This document shows positions 1-9,164 of a DNA stretch of 64,000 nt, one piece after another (position 1 is the stretch's first letter; each line of letters begins with the position of its first letter). A model generated the notes under the pieces. The model was not told the origin of the DNA, did not search any database, and saw nothing but the letters and a program-made list of their open reading frames with translations. Where the stretch lies: assembly GCA_942491105.1 (NCBI GenBank), contig CALNZX010000001.1, forward strand, positions 124,001-188,000. The letters run 5' to 3'. A program made the translations under genes and the position numbers. This DNA comes from JBBEAM01 sp942491105 (lineage in GTDB: Bacteria; Pseudomonadota; Alphaproteobacteria; Kiloniellales; DSM-21159).

Positions 1-1
1 A

Positions 2-61
2 ATGACCCTGATGCGCCTCGATGGCCGCTCCGACGAACCGGAGGCCGCGCCCGCCGGCTGA
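2..61 (+). CDS. C-terminal tail of an upstream gene (partial)
   Basis: An open frame runs from the window edge to a TGA at 59-61 and encodes about 19 residues ending PEAAPAG. Its codons mostly end in G or C like the neighbouring genes, so it is probably the end of a real gene lying 46 bases before the leucine-degradation operon. Too little is present to name it. Regulators of this operon often sit here in relatives, but nothing in the tail shows that. Confidence 0.35.
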   Translation: MTLMRLDGRSDEPEAAPAG

Positions 62-107
62 GGCGATTGCAGACCGATAACGGACAGATGACGAAACAGG
101 TGGAACG

Positions 108-1280
108 ATGATCCCGAATCAATATCCCAGCCTCGACTTCGAACTCGGCGAGACCGCCGACATGCTGCGCGACACCGTGATGTCCTTCGCCGGGGAAAAG
201 ATCGCGCCCCTTGCCGCGAAAATCGACAGCGAGGACTGGTTCCCCAGGGAACTCTGGCCGCAGATGGGCGAGCTCGGTCTGCACGGCATCACCGTCGAGG
301 AAGGCTATGGCGGCGCCGGGCTCGGCTATCTGGAACACTGCATCGCGATGGAGGAGGTCAGCCGCGCCAGCGCCTCGGTGGGCCTCAGCTACGGCGCCCA
401 TTCGAACCTCTGCATCAACCAGATTCGCCGCAACGGGAGCGAAGCGCAGAAGCAGAAATACCTGCCGAAACTGATTTCCGGCGAGCACGTGGGCGCCTTG
501 GCGATGAGCGAACCGGGCGCAGGCTCCGACGTCGTCTCGATGACGACCAAGGCGGAGAAGAAGGGCGACCGCTACGTCCTCAACGGGCGCAAGTTCTGGA
601 TCACCAACTGCACCGAAGCCGATACCCTGGTCATCTATGCCAAGACCGATCCCGACGCGGGGTCGCGCGGCATCACGGCCTTCCTGGTCGAGAAGGACTT
701 CCCCGGTTTTTCGGTTGCGCAGAAGCTCGACAAGCTGGGCATGCGCGGCTCGCCGACGGGCGAGCTGGTTTTCGAGGACTGCGAAGTCCCCGAGGAGAAC
801 ATTCTTGGCGAACTCAACAAGGGCGTGAACGTTCTGATGAGCGGGCTCGACTACGAGCGCGCGGTGCTGGCCGCCGGTTCGCTCGGCATCATGGATGCCT
901 GTATGGACCTGGTCCTGCCCTATATCCACGAGCGCAAGCAGTTCGGCAAATCGATCGGCGAATTCCAACTGATGCAGGGCAAGATCGCGGATATGTACAC
1001 CACGATGAATGCCTGCAAGGCCTACGTTTATGCCGTCGCCAAGGCCTGCGACCGTGGTCAGACCACCCGCAAGGACGCGGCTGGCGCCATCCTCTACGCA
1101 GCGGAGAAGGCGACCTGGATGGCCCTGGAAGCAATCCAGTCTCTCGGCGGGATGGGCTATATCAACGAGAGTCCCGCCGGGCGTTTGCTGCGCGATGCCA
1201 AGCTCTATGAGATCGGCGCCGGGACCAGCGAGATTCGCCGCATGCTGATCGGGCGCGAACTCTTCGAGGAGACGCGCTGA
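108..1280 (+). CDS. ivd: Isovaleryl-CoA dehydrogenase
   Basis: This 390-residue flavoprotein of the acyl-CoA dehydrogenase family would oxidise isovaleryl-CoA to 3-methylcrotonyl-CoA in leucine breakdown, passing electrons to ETF. It carries the family motif AMSEPGAGSDVVSM and the C-terminal LGGMGYINESPAGRLLRDAK. The usual catalytic Glu of the C-terminal YEGTS motif is absent (EIGAGTSEIRR), while DYERAVLAAG near residue 250 supplies the Glu used by isovaleryl-CoA dehydrogenases. That exchange separates it from the second dehydrogenase at 2002. The start at 108 has AGGTGG a few bases upstream. It is the first recognisable gene of the operon and is followed by carboxylase, hydratase and lyase genes of the same pathway. 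Confidence 0.95.
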   Translation: MIPNQYPSLDFELGETADMLRDTVMSFAGEKIAPLAAKIDSEDWFPRELWPQMGELGLHGITVEEGYGGAGLGYLEHCIAMEEVSRASASVGLSYGAHSNLCINQIRRNGSEAQKQKYLPKLISGEHVGALAMSEPGAGSDVVSMTTKAEKKGDRYVLNGRKFWITNCTEADTLVIYAKTDPDAGSRGITAFLVEKDFPGFSVAQKLDKLGMRGSPTGELVFEDCEVPEENILGELNKGVNVLMSGLDYERAVLAAGSLGIMDACMDLVLPYIHERKQFGKSIGEFQLMQGKIADMYTTMNACKAYVYAVAKACDRGQTTRKDAAGAILYAAEKATWMALEAIQSLGGMGYINESPAGRLLRDAKLYEIGAGTSEIRRMLIGRELFEETR

Positions 1281-1283
1281 ACC

Positions 1284-1970
1284 ATGCCGACGGCTCTGGT
1301 CACAGGCTCCAATCGTGGCATCGGTCTTGCCTTCGTCGAATCCCTGGCGGCGGACGGCTGGCGGGTGCATGCCTGCTGCCGCAATCCGGACAAGGCCGGG
1401 GGGCTCAAGCAAATCGAAGGCGACGTGCTGCGGCATCGGCTCGACGTGACCGATGGCCTGCGGGTCGCCTCCTTCGCGCGCGAGCTGCGCGAGGACGAGG
1501 AGGGAATCGACCTGCTGATCAATAACGCCGGCATCGATGGCGGCTGGGGCAGCTTCGGTAAGACCGACTACGACGACTGGCTCGATGCGCTGCGCATCAA
1601 TACCCTGGCGCCGATGCGCATGGCCGAGCGTTTCGTCGATCATGTCGCGCGCAGCGAGCGTCGCACCATCGTCAACATCAGCTCGAAGATGGGATCGATG
1701 GGCGGGCTCGCTTCCAGCGATTCCCATATCTATCGTTCGACCAAGGCCGCGCTGAACATGGTTACCAGGTGCCTGTCTCTGGAGTTGCAGCGGCGCGGGA
1801 TATTGGTGGTTTCGCTGCATCCCGGTCATGTCCATACGGAGATGGGCGGCGCGGACGCTCCGGTCGCGCCGGCGGACTCCGTCGCTGGTATGCGCCAGGT
1901 AATCGACGGGCTGACGCCGGACAAAAGCGGCGGGTTCTATAGCTACAGCGGCGAAGAACTGCCGTGGTGA
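1284..1970 (+). CDS. SDR family oxidoreductase
   Basis: This 228-residue classical short-chain dehydrogenase/reductase has the cofactor loop TGSNRGIG at the N-terminus, LLINNAG in the middle, and an active site of Ser (NISSKMGSM) followed by YRSTK. It resembles the C-factor-like SDR branch. It starts three bases after ivd stops, so it is co-transcribed with leucine degradation, but it is not one of the textbook enzymes of that pathway. Its substrate cannot be read from the sequence. Confidence 0.85.
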   Translation: MPTALVTGSNRGIGLAFVESLAADGWRVHACCRNPDKAGGLKQIEGDVLRHRLDVTDGLRVASFARELREDEEGIDLLINNAGIDGGWGSFGKTDYDDWLDALRINTLAPMRMAERFVDHVARSERRTIVNISSKMGSMGGLASSDSHIYRSTKAALNMVTRCLSLELQRRGILVVSLHPGHVHTEMGGADAPVAPADSVAGMRQVIDGLTPDKSGGFYSYSGEELPW

Positions 1971-2001
1971 GAAACGCACAGGATTAGGGGAGAAGGCAGC
2001 C

Positions 2002-3138
2002 ATGCTGCTGAACGAAGAACAACGGATGATCCGCGACACGGCACGGCAGTTCGCCAGCGAGCAGCTGGCCCCATTCGCGGCGGAACGCGACCGGGAATCG
2101 CGCTTCCCAGAAGAAGAGTTGAAAGCGCTCGGCGCGCTGGGCTTCATGGGCTTGATGGTACCGGAGACCTATCATGGCGCCGGCGCGGACAATGTCTCCA
2201 ACGCGCTGGCGCTGATCGAGATCGCCGCCGGAGACGGTGCCTGTTCGAGCATCGTCGCCGTCCACAACTCGGTCGGCTGTTTGCCGATCCTGCGCTTTGG
2301 AACCGAAGACCAGAAAGAGCGTTTCCTGAAACCCATGGCGCGGGGAGAGATGCTCGGCGCCTTCTGCCTGACCGAACCGAGCGCCGGCTCCGATGCCTCG
2401 GCGATCAAGACGCGCGCGGTCAAAAAGGGCAACAAGTACGTGCTGAACGGCAGCAAGCAGTTCATCACCTCCGGCAGCCGCGCGGACGTCGCCATCGTCT
2501 TCGCGGTGACCGACCCGCAGGCTGGCAAGAAGGGTATCTCGGCCTTCATCGTTCCGACCGCTACGCCGGGCTACAAGGTGGCCTCGATCGAAAAGAAGCT
2601 CGGGCAGAAGGCCAGCGATACCTGCCAGATCGTCTTCGAGGACTGCGAGGTAACGCCGGACTTGTTGCTTGGCGAGGAGGGGCAGGGCTACAGAATCGCG
2701 CTGTCCAATCTGGAGGGCGGACGCATCGGCATCGGCGCCCAGGCCCTGGGCATGGCCCGCGCCGCCTATGAAGCCGCCGTCGCCTACGCCAAGGAGCGCG
2801 AGACCTTCGGCAAGGCGATCATCGAGCATCAGGCCGTGAATTTCCGCCTCGCCGACATGGCGACCAAGCTGCAAGCGGCCGAGCTGCTGATCCTGCATGC
2901 CGCCGAGTTGAAGGACGCCGGCAAGCCCTGCCTGACAGAAGCCTCGATGGCCAAGCTCTATGCTTCGGAGATTGCCGAGCAGGTCTGCTCCGACGCGATT
3001 CAGATTCACGGCGGCTACGGCTATCTCAACGACTATCCGGTCGAGCGCATCTACCGCGATGTGCGGGTGTGTCAGATCTACGAAGGCACCAGCGATGTGC
3101 AGCGCTTGGTCATCGGCCGCGCCATCGCGGCCGACTAG
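2002..3138 (+). CDS. Acyl-CoA dehydrogenase (second in operon)
   Basis: This 378-residue acyl-CoA dehydrogenase has the FAD/substrate motif FCLTEPSAGSDASAI and the C-terminal QIHGGYGYLNDYPVERIYRD. Unlike the gene at 108 it keeps the classical catalytic Glu in QIYEGTSDVQR, as in short- and branched-chain acyl-CoA dehydrogenases. The start at 2002 follows a GGGGAG ribosome site. It lies between the isovaleryl-CoA dehydrogenase and the carboxylase genes, so a branched or short acyl-CoA (for example isobutyryl- or 2-methylbutyryl-CoA) is a reasonable guess, but the substrate is inferred only from context. Confidence 0.88.
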   Translation: MLLNEEQRMIRDTARQFASEQLAPFAAERDRESRFPEEELKALGALGFMGLMVPETYHGAGADNVSNALALIEIAAGDGACSSIVAVHNSVGCLPILRFGTEDQKERFLKPMARGEMLGAFCLTEPSAGSDASAIKTRAVKKGNKYVLNGSKQFITSGSRADVAIVFAVTDPQAGKKGISAFIVPTATPGYKVASIEKKLGQKASDTCQIVFEDCEVTPDLLLGEEGQGYRIALSNLEGGRIGIGAQALGMARAAYEAAVAYAKERETFGKAIIEHQAVNFRLADMATKLQAAELLILHAAELKDAGKPCLTEASMAKLYASEIAEQVCSDAIQIHGGYGYLNDYPVERIYRDVRVCQIYEGTSDVQRLVIGRAIAAD

Positions 3139-3146
3139 GGGGAGCT

Positions 3147-3749
3147 ATGACAAAAAGCATCGAGTTCTATTTCGACTTTTCCAGCCCCTACAGCTATCTG
3201 GCCGCGCAGCAGATCGAGGCGCTCGGCGCGCGCCACGATGCCGAGGTGATCTGGCGGCCCTTCCTGCTCGGCGCCAGCTTCAAGGCGACTGGCATTCCAC
3301 CGCTGGTCCAGGTGCCGTGGAAATCCGACTACGCCAAGGCCGACCTTGCCCGCGAAGCGCGGCGTATCGGAGTGCCCTACGCCTGGCCGGACCCCTTTCC
3401 TTTCATGTCGGTCGCCGCGGCGCGTGCCTTCTATTGGCTCGATACCCAGGACAAAGCGCGCGCGAAGCAGCTTGCCTTGGCAATGTTCCACCGTGCTTTC
3501 GGCGAAGGTGGCGACATCGCCCATGCCGGCGCGGTGACCGAGATCGCGGTGGCCGAGGGACATGACCGCGCCGCCGTCACAGCCGCGCTTCAGGACCCTG
3601 ACATTAAGGAGCGGCTACGTCAGGAGACCGACGGCGCGCTGGCGCGCAAGGTGTTTGGGGCGCCCTTCGTCTTCGTCGGCGAGCAAGCCTTCTGGGGGCA
3701 TGATCGCTTGCCCCAGGTCGAGGCTTGGCTCGAGACGGGCGGCTGGTGA
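3147..3749 (+). CDS. 2-hydroxychromene-2-carboxylate isomerase family (DsbA-fold) protein
   Basis: This 200-residue thioredoxin-fold protein belongs to the DsbA/2-hydroxychromene-2-carboxylate isomerase (kappa-class GST-like) family. The N-terminal FYFDFSSPYSYLAAQQ contains the active-site Ser in place of a CxxC pair, and the C-terminal AFGAPFVFVGEQAFWGHDRL-type segment is typical. The ATG at 3147 was preferred over an upstream in-frame start inside the previous gene because GGGGAG lies directly before it. The family uses glutathione to isomerise aromatic-ring cleavage products. Its role within leucine degradation is unclear. Confidence 0.85.
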   Translation: MTKSIEFYFDFSSPYSYLAAQQIEALGARHDAEVIWRPFLLGASFKATGIPPLVQVPWKSDYAKADLAREARRIGVPYAWPDPFPFMSVAAARAFYWLDTQDKARAKQLALAMFHRAFGEGGDIAHAGAVTEIAVAEGHDRAAVTAALQDPDIKERLRQETDGALARKVFGAPFVFVGEQAFWGHDRLPQVEAWLETGGW

Positions 3750-3801
3750 CACAGCCAATCCGATCCTCTACCCAGAAATTCATTATCAGCCAGGTGAGTG
3801 C

Positions 3802-5409
3802 ATGAGCGTCCTGAAATCGAACATCTCTCCCCGTAGCGAGGAATTCCGGACCAATCATGCCGCGATGTCCAAGCTGGTCGGGGAACTGCGGGACAAGGTC
3901 GCCGAGGTCAAGCAGGGCGGTGGCGAGAAAGCGCGGGAGAAGCACTTGGCGCGGGGCAAGCTGCTGCCGCGTGAGCGGGTGCGCACGCTGCTTGATCCGG
4001 GCTCGCCCTTTCTTGAGCTGTCGCAGCTCGCCGCCTACGGCATGTACGAAGGGCAGGTGCCCTCCGCGGGCATGGTGACCGGTATCGGCCGGGTTTCCGG
4101 GCAGGAGTGCATGATCGTCGCCAACGATGCGACGGTGAAGGGCGGCACCTACTTCCCCATGACCGTGAAGAAGCATCTACGGGCGCAGGAGATCGCACTG
4201 CAGAACAATCTGCCTTGCATCTATCTGGTGGATTCCGGCGGTGCCAACCTGCCCAACCAGGACGAGGTCTTCCCCGACCGGGATCATTTCGGGCGCATCT
4301 TCTTTAATCAGGCTCAGATGTCGGCGCGGGGCATTCCTCAGGTCGCGGTGGTGATGGGATCCTGCACCGCCGGGGGCGCCTATGTCCCCGCGATGTCCGA
4401 TGAGTCGATCATCGTCAGGAACCAGGGGACGATCTTTCTGGGTGGACCGCCCTTGGTGAAAGCGGCGACCGGCGAGGACGTGACGGCGGAGGAGCTCGGC
4501 GGCGCCGAGGTGCACAGCAAGATTTCCGGCGTCACCGATCACTTCGCGGCGAACGATGCCCACGCCTTGGCGACGGCGCGGCGGATCGTTGGAAACCTCA
4601 ACCGTCACAAACCGGCGCAGCTCGATATCGCGGCGCCGCGCGAACCGCTCTATGACCCCGAGGAAATCTACGGCATCGTGCCGCCCGGCCTGAAGAAACC
4701 CTTCGATGTCAAAGAGGTGATTGCGCGTCTGGTCGACGGCAGCGAGTTCGATGAGTTCAAGGCGCTCTACGGCGCCACGCTGGTCACGGGCTTTGCGCGC
4801 ATTCACGGTTATCCGGTTGGGATCGTCGCCAACAATGGGATCCTCTTTTCGGAATCGGCGCTCAAGGGCGCGCATTTCATCGAGCTCTGTTGTCAGCGGA
4901 AAATCCCGCTGATCTTTCTGCAGAACATCTCCGGCTTCATGGTTGGCAGGAAGTACGAGGCCGGTGGAATCGCCAAGGACGGCGCCAAGCTCGTTACCGC
5001 CGTCGCCTGCGCCTCCGTGCCCAAGTTCACGCTGATGATCGGCGGCTCCTTCGGGGCTGGTAACTACGGCATGTGCGGGCGCGCCTATTCGCCGCGGCTG
5101 CTGTGGATGTGGCCCAACGCCCGCATCTCGGTGATGGGCGGAGAGCAGGCCGCCTCCGTCCTGGCCACGGTGCGCCGGGATGGGCTCGAGGCGCAGGGCA
5201 AGTCCTGGAGCCAAGAAGAGGAAGCCGACTTTAAGCAACCGATCCTGGAGCAGTACGAGCATCAAGGGCATCCGGTCTACGCTTCGGCGCGGCTCTGGGA
5301 CGATGGCATCGTCGATCCGCTGGACACGCGCCTGTCGCTGGCGATGGGCATTTCGATGGCGCTGAACGCGCCGATAGAGGAAACGCGCTTCGGCGTATTT
5401 AGGATGTGA
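3802..5409 (+). CDS. mccB: Methylcrotonyl-CoA carboxylase, carboxyltransferase (beta) subunit
   Basis: This 535-residue carboxyltransferase subunit transfers CO2 from carboxybiotin to 3-methylcrotonyl-CoA. It has two crotonase-like halves, with GSCTAGGAYVPAMSDE in the N half and FGAGNYGMCGRAYSPR in the C half, both characteristic of MCC-beta rather than propionyl-CoA carboxylase. Length equals the family norm. The ATG at 3802 follows AGGTGAG; the open frame extends upstream into the previous gene but the match begins here. The biotin-carrying partner is at 6266, separated by the hydratase gene, an arrangement common in liu clusters. Confidence 0.95.
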   Translation: MSVLKSNISPRSEEFRTNHAAMSKLVGELRDKVAEVKQGGGEKAREKHLARGKLLPRERVRTLLDPGSPFLELSQLAAYGMYEGQVPSAGMVTGIGRVSGQECMIVANDATVKGGTYFPMTVKKHLRAQEIALQNNLPCIYLVDSGGANLPNQDEVFPDRDHFGRIFFNQAQMSARGIPQVAVVMGSCTAGGAYVPAMSDESIIVRNQGTIFLGGPPLVKAATGEDVTAEELGGAEVHSKISGVTDHFAANDAHALATARRIVGNLNRHKPAQLDIAAPREPLYDPEEIYGIVPPGLKKPFDVKEVIARLVDGSEFDEFKALYGATLVTGFARIHGYPVGIVANNGILFSESALKGAHFIELCCQRKIPLIFLQNISGFMVGRKYEAGGIAKDGAKLVTAVACASVPKFTLMIGGSFGAGNYGMCGRAYSPRLLWMWPNARISVMGGEQAASVLATVRRDGLEAQGKSWSQEEEADFKQPILEQYEHQGHPVYASARLWDDGIVDPLDTRLSLAMGISMALNAPIEETRFGVFRM

Positions 5410-5411
5410 AC

Positions 5412-6206
5412 ATGCAGCAGACACTCTTCATGCAAGAGGTCGGCGATAACGGTGTCGCGCGACTGACCCTGACGAGGCCCGAGGTCCACAACGCCTTCAA
5501 CGAGCAACTGATCGGCGAGATGACGCAAGCCCTGCGGGGGTTGGATAGCGATCCGCGTGTCCGGGTGGTGATCTTGGCCGCCGAGGGGAAATCCTTTTCC
5601 GCCGGGGCCGACCTCAACTGGATGAAGTCCATGGCGGGGTACTCCGAGCAGGAAAACCTTGAGGACTCCCGGCAGCTTGCGGGACTGATGCGCACGCTCA
5701 ACGATCTGAGCAAGCCGACCATCGCCTTGGTACAGGGCTCGGCCTTCGGCGGCGGGGTTGGGCTGGTTGCCTGCTGCGACATTGCCATCGCCGTGGAGAG
5801 CGCCAGGTTCGCGCTGACCGAGGTGAAACTCGGTCTGATCCCCTCGGTGATCTCGCCCTATGTCATCGCCGCGATCGGTCAGCGCGCGGCCCGGCGGTAC
5901 TTCCTGACGGCCGAGCTCTTCTCCGCCGAGCAAGCCTGTGCGTTGGGGCTGGTCGACCGCGTCGTGGTTCCCGAGAATCTGGAGGCGGCGGGGGAGGAGC
6001 TGGCCGGGCTGCTCTTAAAAGCCGGTCCAGAAGCCCAGGCCGCGGCCAAGGATCTGATCTTCGCAGTGGCGGGTAAGACCGTCGATGACGACCTGGTCGA
6101 GGAGACCGCGCGGCGAATCGCCAAGATCCGGGTCAGCGCGGAAGGGCAGGAAGGGCTCTCCGCATTTTTCGAAAAGCGCCGGCCATCGTGGATTATCGGG
6201 GAATGA
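5412..6206 (+). CDS. liuC: Methylglutaconyl-CoA hydratase (enoyl-CoA hydratase family)
   Basis: This 264-residue crotonase-fold protein would hydrate 3-methylglutaconyl-CoA to HMG-CoA. The oxyanion-hole segments AAEGKSFSAGADLNWM and GSAFGGGVGLVACCD are present, and ADLNWM is typical of methylglutaconyl-CoA hydratases. Two starts are possible: GTG at 5406, overlapping the mccB stop, and ATG at 5412. The ATG is preferred because AGGA at 5401-5404 is correctly spaced from it. Translation is probably coupled to mccB. Confidence 0.9.
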   Translation: MQQTLFMQEVGDNGVARLTLTRPEVHNAFNEQLIGEMTQALRGLDSDPRVRVVILAAEGKSFSAGADLNWMKSMAGYSEQENLEDSRQLAGLMRTLNDLSKPTIALVQGSAFGGGVGLVACCDIAIAVESARFALTEVKLGLIPSVISPYVIAAIGQRAARRYFLTAELFSAEQACALGLVDRVVVPENLEAAGEELAGLLLKAGPEAQAAAKDLIFAVAGKTVDDDLVEETARRIAKIRVSAEGQEGLSAFFEKRRPSWIIGE

Positions 6207-6265
6207 GCTTCATGAGCGGAGCCCGCAACCGCGCGGAACAACCATCACTCTGGAAAGCCTAGGCC

Positions 6266-8281
6266 ATGTTCGAGTCTCTGCTGATCGCCAATCGAGGCGA
6301 GATCGCCTGTCGCATCATCCGCACGGCCAAGCGTTTGGGGATCCGAACCATCGCGGTCTATTCCGATGCCGACGCCGACGCGCAGCATGTCGAGATGGCG
6401 GATGTCGCCTATCGCATCGGCCCGGCCCCGGCGCGCGAGAGTTATCTCAATGTCGAGGCCGTGCTGGAAGCCGCTGCACTATCCCAAGCCTCCGCGGTGC
6501 ATCCCGGTTATGGCTTCCTGTCCGAGAACGCGGCTTTTGCCGAGGCCTGCGCCAAAGCCGGTATCGTCTTCGTCGGGCCGCCGGTCGAGGCGATCCGTGC
6601 CATGGGCTCGAAGAGCGAGGCCAAGGCGATCATGGAGCGGGCCGGGGTGCCGCTGGTGCCCGGCTACCACGGCGCCGAGCAGGACCCGGCCTATCTGGCA
6701 CAAGAAGCCGACAACATCGGCTATCCGGTATTGGTCAAGGCCTCGGCCGGCGGCGGTGGCAAGGGGATGCGCCGGGTCGACGCGCCTGGCGATTTCGCGG
6801 CCGCGCTGGAAGGCGCGCAACGCGAAGCGCAGGCCGCCTTCGGCGATTCCCAGGTCTTGATCGAGAAATACCTGACCAAGCCCCGGCATATCGAGATGCA
6901 GGTTTTCGCCGACGGCCAGGGTAAGGCGGTGCATCTCTTCGAACGCGACTGTTCGATTCAGCGCCGCCACCAGAAGGTGCTCGAGGAAGCGCCGGCGCCG
7001 GGTATGACCGCGGAGCACCGTGCCGAGATGGGGCGGGCCGCTGTTGAGGCGGCCAAGGCGATCGGCTATGTCGGCGCGGGGACGGTCGAGTTCATCGCCG
7101 AGGATGGCGCCTTCTATTTCATGGAAATGAACACCCGTTTGCAGGTCGAGCACCCGGTGACCGAGATGATCACCGGGCTCGATCTGGTCGAGTGGCAGCT
7201 TCGGGTTGCCGCTGGCGAGCCCTTGCCAAAAGAGCAGGACGAGATTTCGATCCAGGGCCATGCCATGGAGGCGCGGGTCTATGCCGAGGATCCGGAGCGC
7301 GATTTCCTGCCGTCGGTTGGCCGGATCGCGCACCTTCAGGCTCCGCGGGGAAGCCGTCGGGTGCGGGTCGATAGCGGCATTCGTGCCGGCGACGAGGTCA
7401 GCGTTCACTACGACCCGATGCTGGCCAAGCTGATCGTTTGGGGGGAAGACCGCGAACGCGCGCGGCTGGAGCTGCTGCGCGCGCTGCGGGACTATGAAGT
7501 CGTTGGCCCGAAAACCAATCTGGCGTTCCTGAGTCGCGTCGTGGGGCATCCGGCCTTCGCCGCGGCGGAACTCGATACCGGCTTTATTCCACGCTATGAG
7601 GACAGCCTCTTCCCGCCCGCCGAGGAGCCCGGGCCCGCCATCGTGGCGCTGGCCTGCCTGGCGGAGCTGTTGCGCGGGGAAGCCGAGGCGGCGCGGCGCG
7701 CGGCGCGCTCCAGCGATCCTCACTCTCCTTTCCATGCCACCAACGGCTGGCGCTTGAACATGGAGACCCGGCGCGAGCTGCGCTTCCGGCGCGCCGGCGA
7801 GGAGATCGCCGCGACGATCCACTACCGGGCGACCGGCTACGAGATCGAGGTTGGCGGCGAAAGGCTCAAGGTCTCCGGCCGCCGCGAAGCCGATGCAACG
7901 CTCTTCGTGGATATCGATGGCTGGCGCAGCCATGTCCGCGCCCTGTGGCAGGGGCCGCTGCTGACCCTGCTGTTGCCGGGACGGCAGTATGCCTTACAGA
8001 TTCTCGAGCCGCTTTCCGAGATCGATGCCGGCGAGGATGCCGGAGGGTCGATGACCGCACCGATGCCCGGCAAGGTCATCCAGGTAAAGGTTGCTGCCGA
8101 TCAGAAGGTCTCCGGGGGAAGCGCTCTGATGGTGCTCGAGGCGATGAAGATGGAGCACACCATCGCGGCGCCGGGCGACGGACGGGTTATCGCCGTGCAT
8201 TATGGCGAGGGCGACCTGGTCGACGAAGGCGCCACACTGCTTGAATTCGAATTGGAGGAGGCCGGTGATGACGCTGCCTAA
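6266..8281 (+). CDS. mccA: Methylcrotonyl-CoA carboxylase, biotin-containing (alpha) subunit
   Basis: This 671-residue subunit fixes bicarbonate onto biotin with ATP. The biotin carboxylase domain fills roughly residues 1-450 (ANRGEIACRIIRTAKRLGI at the start, KASAGGGGKGMR as the ATP-grasp glycine loop, FMEMNTRLQVEHPVTE near the active site). A linker domain follows, then a C-terminal biotinyl domain from about residue 595 with the biotin motif VLEAMKMEH; the biotinylated Lys is residue 628. It pairs with the beta subunit at 3802. The last 14 bases overlap the HMG-CoA lyase gene, so the two are translationally coupled. Confidence 0.95.
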   Translation: MFESLLIANRGEIACRIIRTAKRLGIRTIAVYSDADADAQHVEMADVAYRIGPAPARESYLNVEAVLEAAALSQASAVHPGYGFLSENAAFAEACAKAGIVFVGPPVEAIRAMGSKSEAKAIMERAGVPLVPGYHGAEQDPAYLAQEADNIGYPVLVKASAGGGGKGMRRVDAPGDFAAALEGAQREAQAAFGDSQVLIEKYLTKPRHIEMQVFADGQGKAVHLFERDCSIQRRHQKVLEEAPAPGMTAEHRAEMGRAAVEAAKAIGYVGAGTVEFIAEDGAFYFMEMNTRLQVEHPVTEMITGLDLVEWQLRVAAGEPLPKEQDEISIQGHAMEARVYAEDPERDFLPSVGRIAHLQAPRGSRRVRVDSGIRAGDEVSVHYDPMLAKLIVWGEDRERARLELLRALRDYEVVGPKTNLAFLSRVVGHPAFAAAELDTGFIPRYEDSLFPPAEEPGPAIVALACLAELLRGEAEAARRAARSSDPHSPFHATNGWRLNMETRRELRFRRAGEEIAATIHYRATGYEIEVGGERLKVSGRREADATLFVDIDGWRSHVRALWQGPLLTLLLPGRQYALQILEPLSEIDAGEDAGGSMTAPMPGKVIQVKVAADQKVSGGSALMVLEAMKMEHTIAAPGDGRVIAVHYGEGDLVDEGATLLEFELEEAGDDAA

Positions 8282-9164
8282 GCGGGTGCGCATGGTCGAG
8301 GTCGGACCGCGCGACGGTCTGCAGAACGAGCAAGAAATCCTGCCGCTTGAGGTCAAGGTCGAGCTGATCGACCGCTTGTCCGCCGCGGGCCTGCCGGCGA
8401 TCGAAGCCGGCGCCTTCGTCAGCCCGAAGTGGGTTCCGCAGATGGCCGACAGCGGCGAGGTGCTGGCCCGCATCGCCAAGCGGGCTGGAACCGACTATCC
8501 CGTACTGGTGCCGAACATGAAGGGCCTGGAAGCCGCGAGTGCCGCCGGCGTGCGCGAGATCGCGGTCTTCGGGGCCGCCTCCGAGAGCTTCAGCCAAAAG
8601 AACATCAACTGCTCGATCGCCGAGAGCCTGGAGCGGTTCCGCCCGGTCGCCGAGGCCGCGCGCGCGCAGGATATACGGCTGCGCGGCTATGTCTCCTGCG
8701 TGCTCGGCTGCCCCTACGAAGGCCCCGTAGCACCGGCCAAGGTCGCAGGGGTCGCGGAAGCCCTGGCGGCGCTTGGCTGCTACGAGATTTCCCTCGGCGA
8801 CACCATCGGCGTCGGCACGCCGGCCAAGGCCAGGGCGATGCTGCGGAGCGTCGCCGAAGCCGTGCCGGTCGAACGGCTCGCGGTGCACTTTCACGATACC
8901 TACGGCCAGGCGCTGGCCAATATCTTCGCCTGCCTGGAGCTGGGCGTGGCCACGGTGGACTCCTCTGTCTCCGGGCTGGGCGGCTGCCCCTACGCCAAGG
9001 GGGCTTCCGGCAACGTCGCCAGCGAGGATGTGCTCTACATGCTGAACGGTCTCGAAATCGAGACGGGCGTCGACCTCGAGGCCTTGGCGGCGGCGGGCGC
9101 CTTCATTTCCGCGCGCCTAGGGCGCTCCTCCGGTTCCAAGGTAGCCCGGGCCTTGGCGGGATGA
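8268..9164 (+). CDS. hmgL: Hydroxymethylglutaryl-CoA lyase
   Basis: This 298-residue TIM-barrel lyase cleaves HMG-CoA to acetyl-CoA and acetoacetate, the last step of leucine degradation. VEVGPRDGLQNE near the N-terminus holds the metal-binding Asp and catalytic Arg, and the family signature SVSGLGGCPYAKGASGN carries the catalytic Cys. The ATG at 8268 has GGAGGAGG upstream; a GTG three bases earlier is an alternative. It overlaps the end of mccA. Confidence 0.95.
   Translation: MTLPKRVRMVEVGPRDGLQNEQEILPLEVKVELIDRLSAAGLPAIEAGAFVSPKWVPQMADSGEVLARIAKRAGTDYPVLVPNMKGLEAASAAGVREIAVFGAASESFSQKNINCSIAESLERFRPVAEAARAQDIRLRGYVSCVLGCPYEGPVAPAKVAGVAEALAALGCYEISLGDTIGVGTPAKARAMLRSVAEAVPVERLAVHFHDTYGQALANIFACLELGVATVDSSVSGLGGCPYAKGASGNVASEDVLYMLNGLEIETGVDLEALAAAGAFISARLGRSSGSKVARALAG

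Noticed and set aside
6479..7933. 484-codon minus-strand frame opposite mccA
   Set aside because: A shadow of a high-GC gene; the plus strand has complete biotin carboxylase domains.
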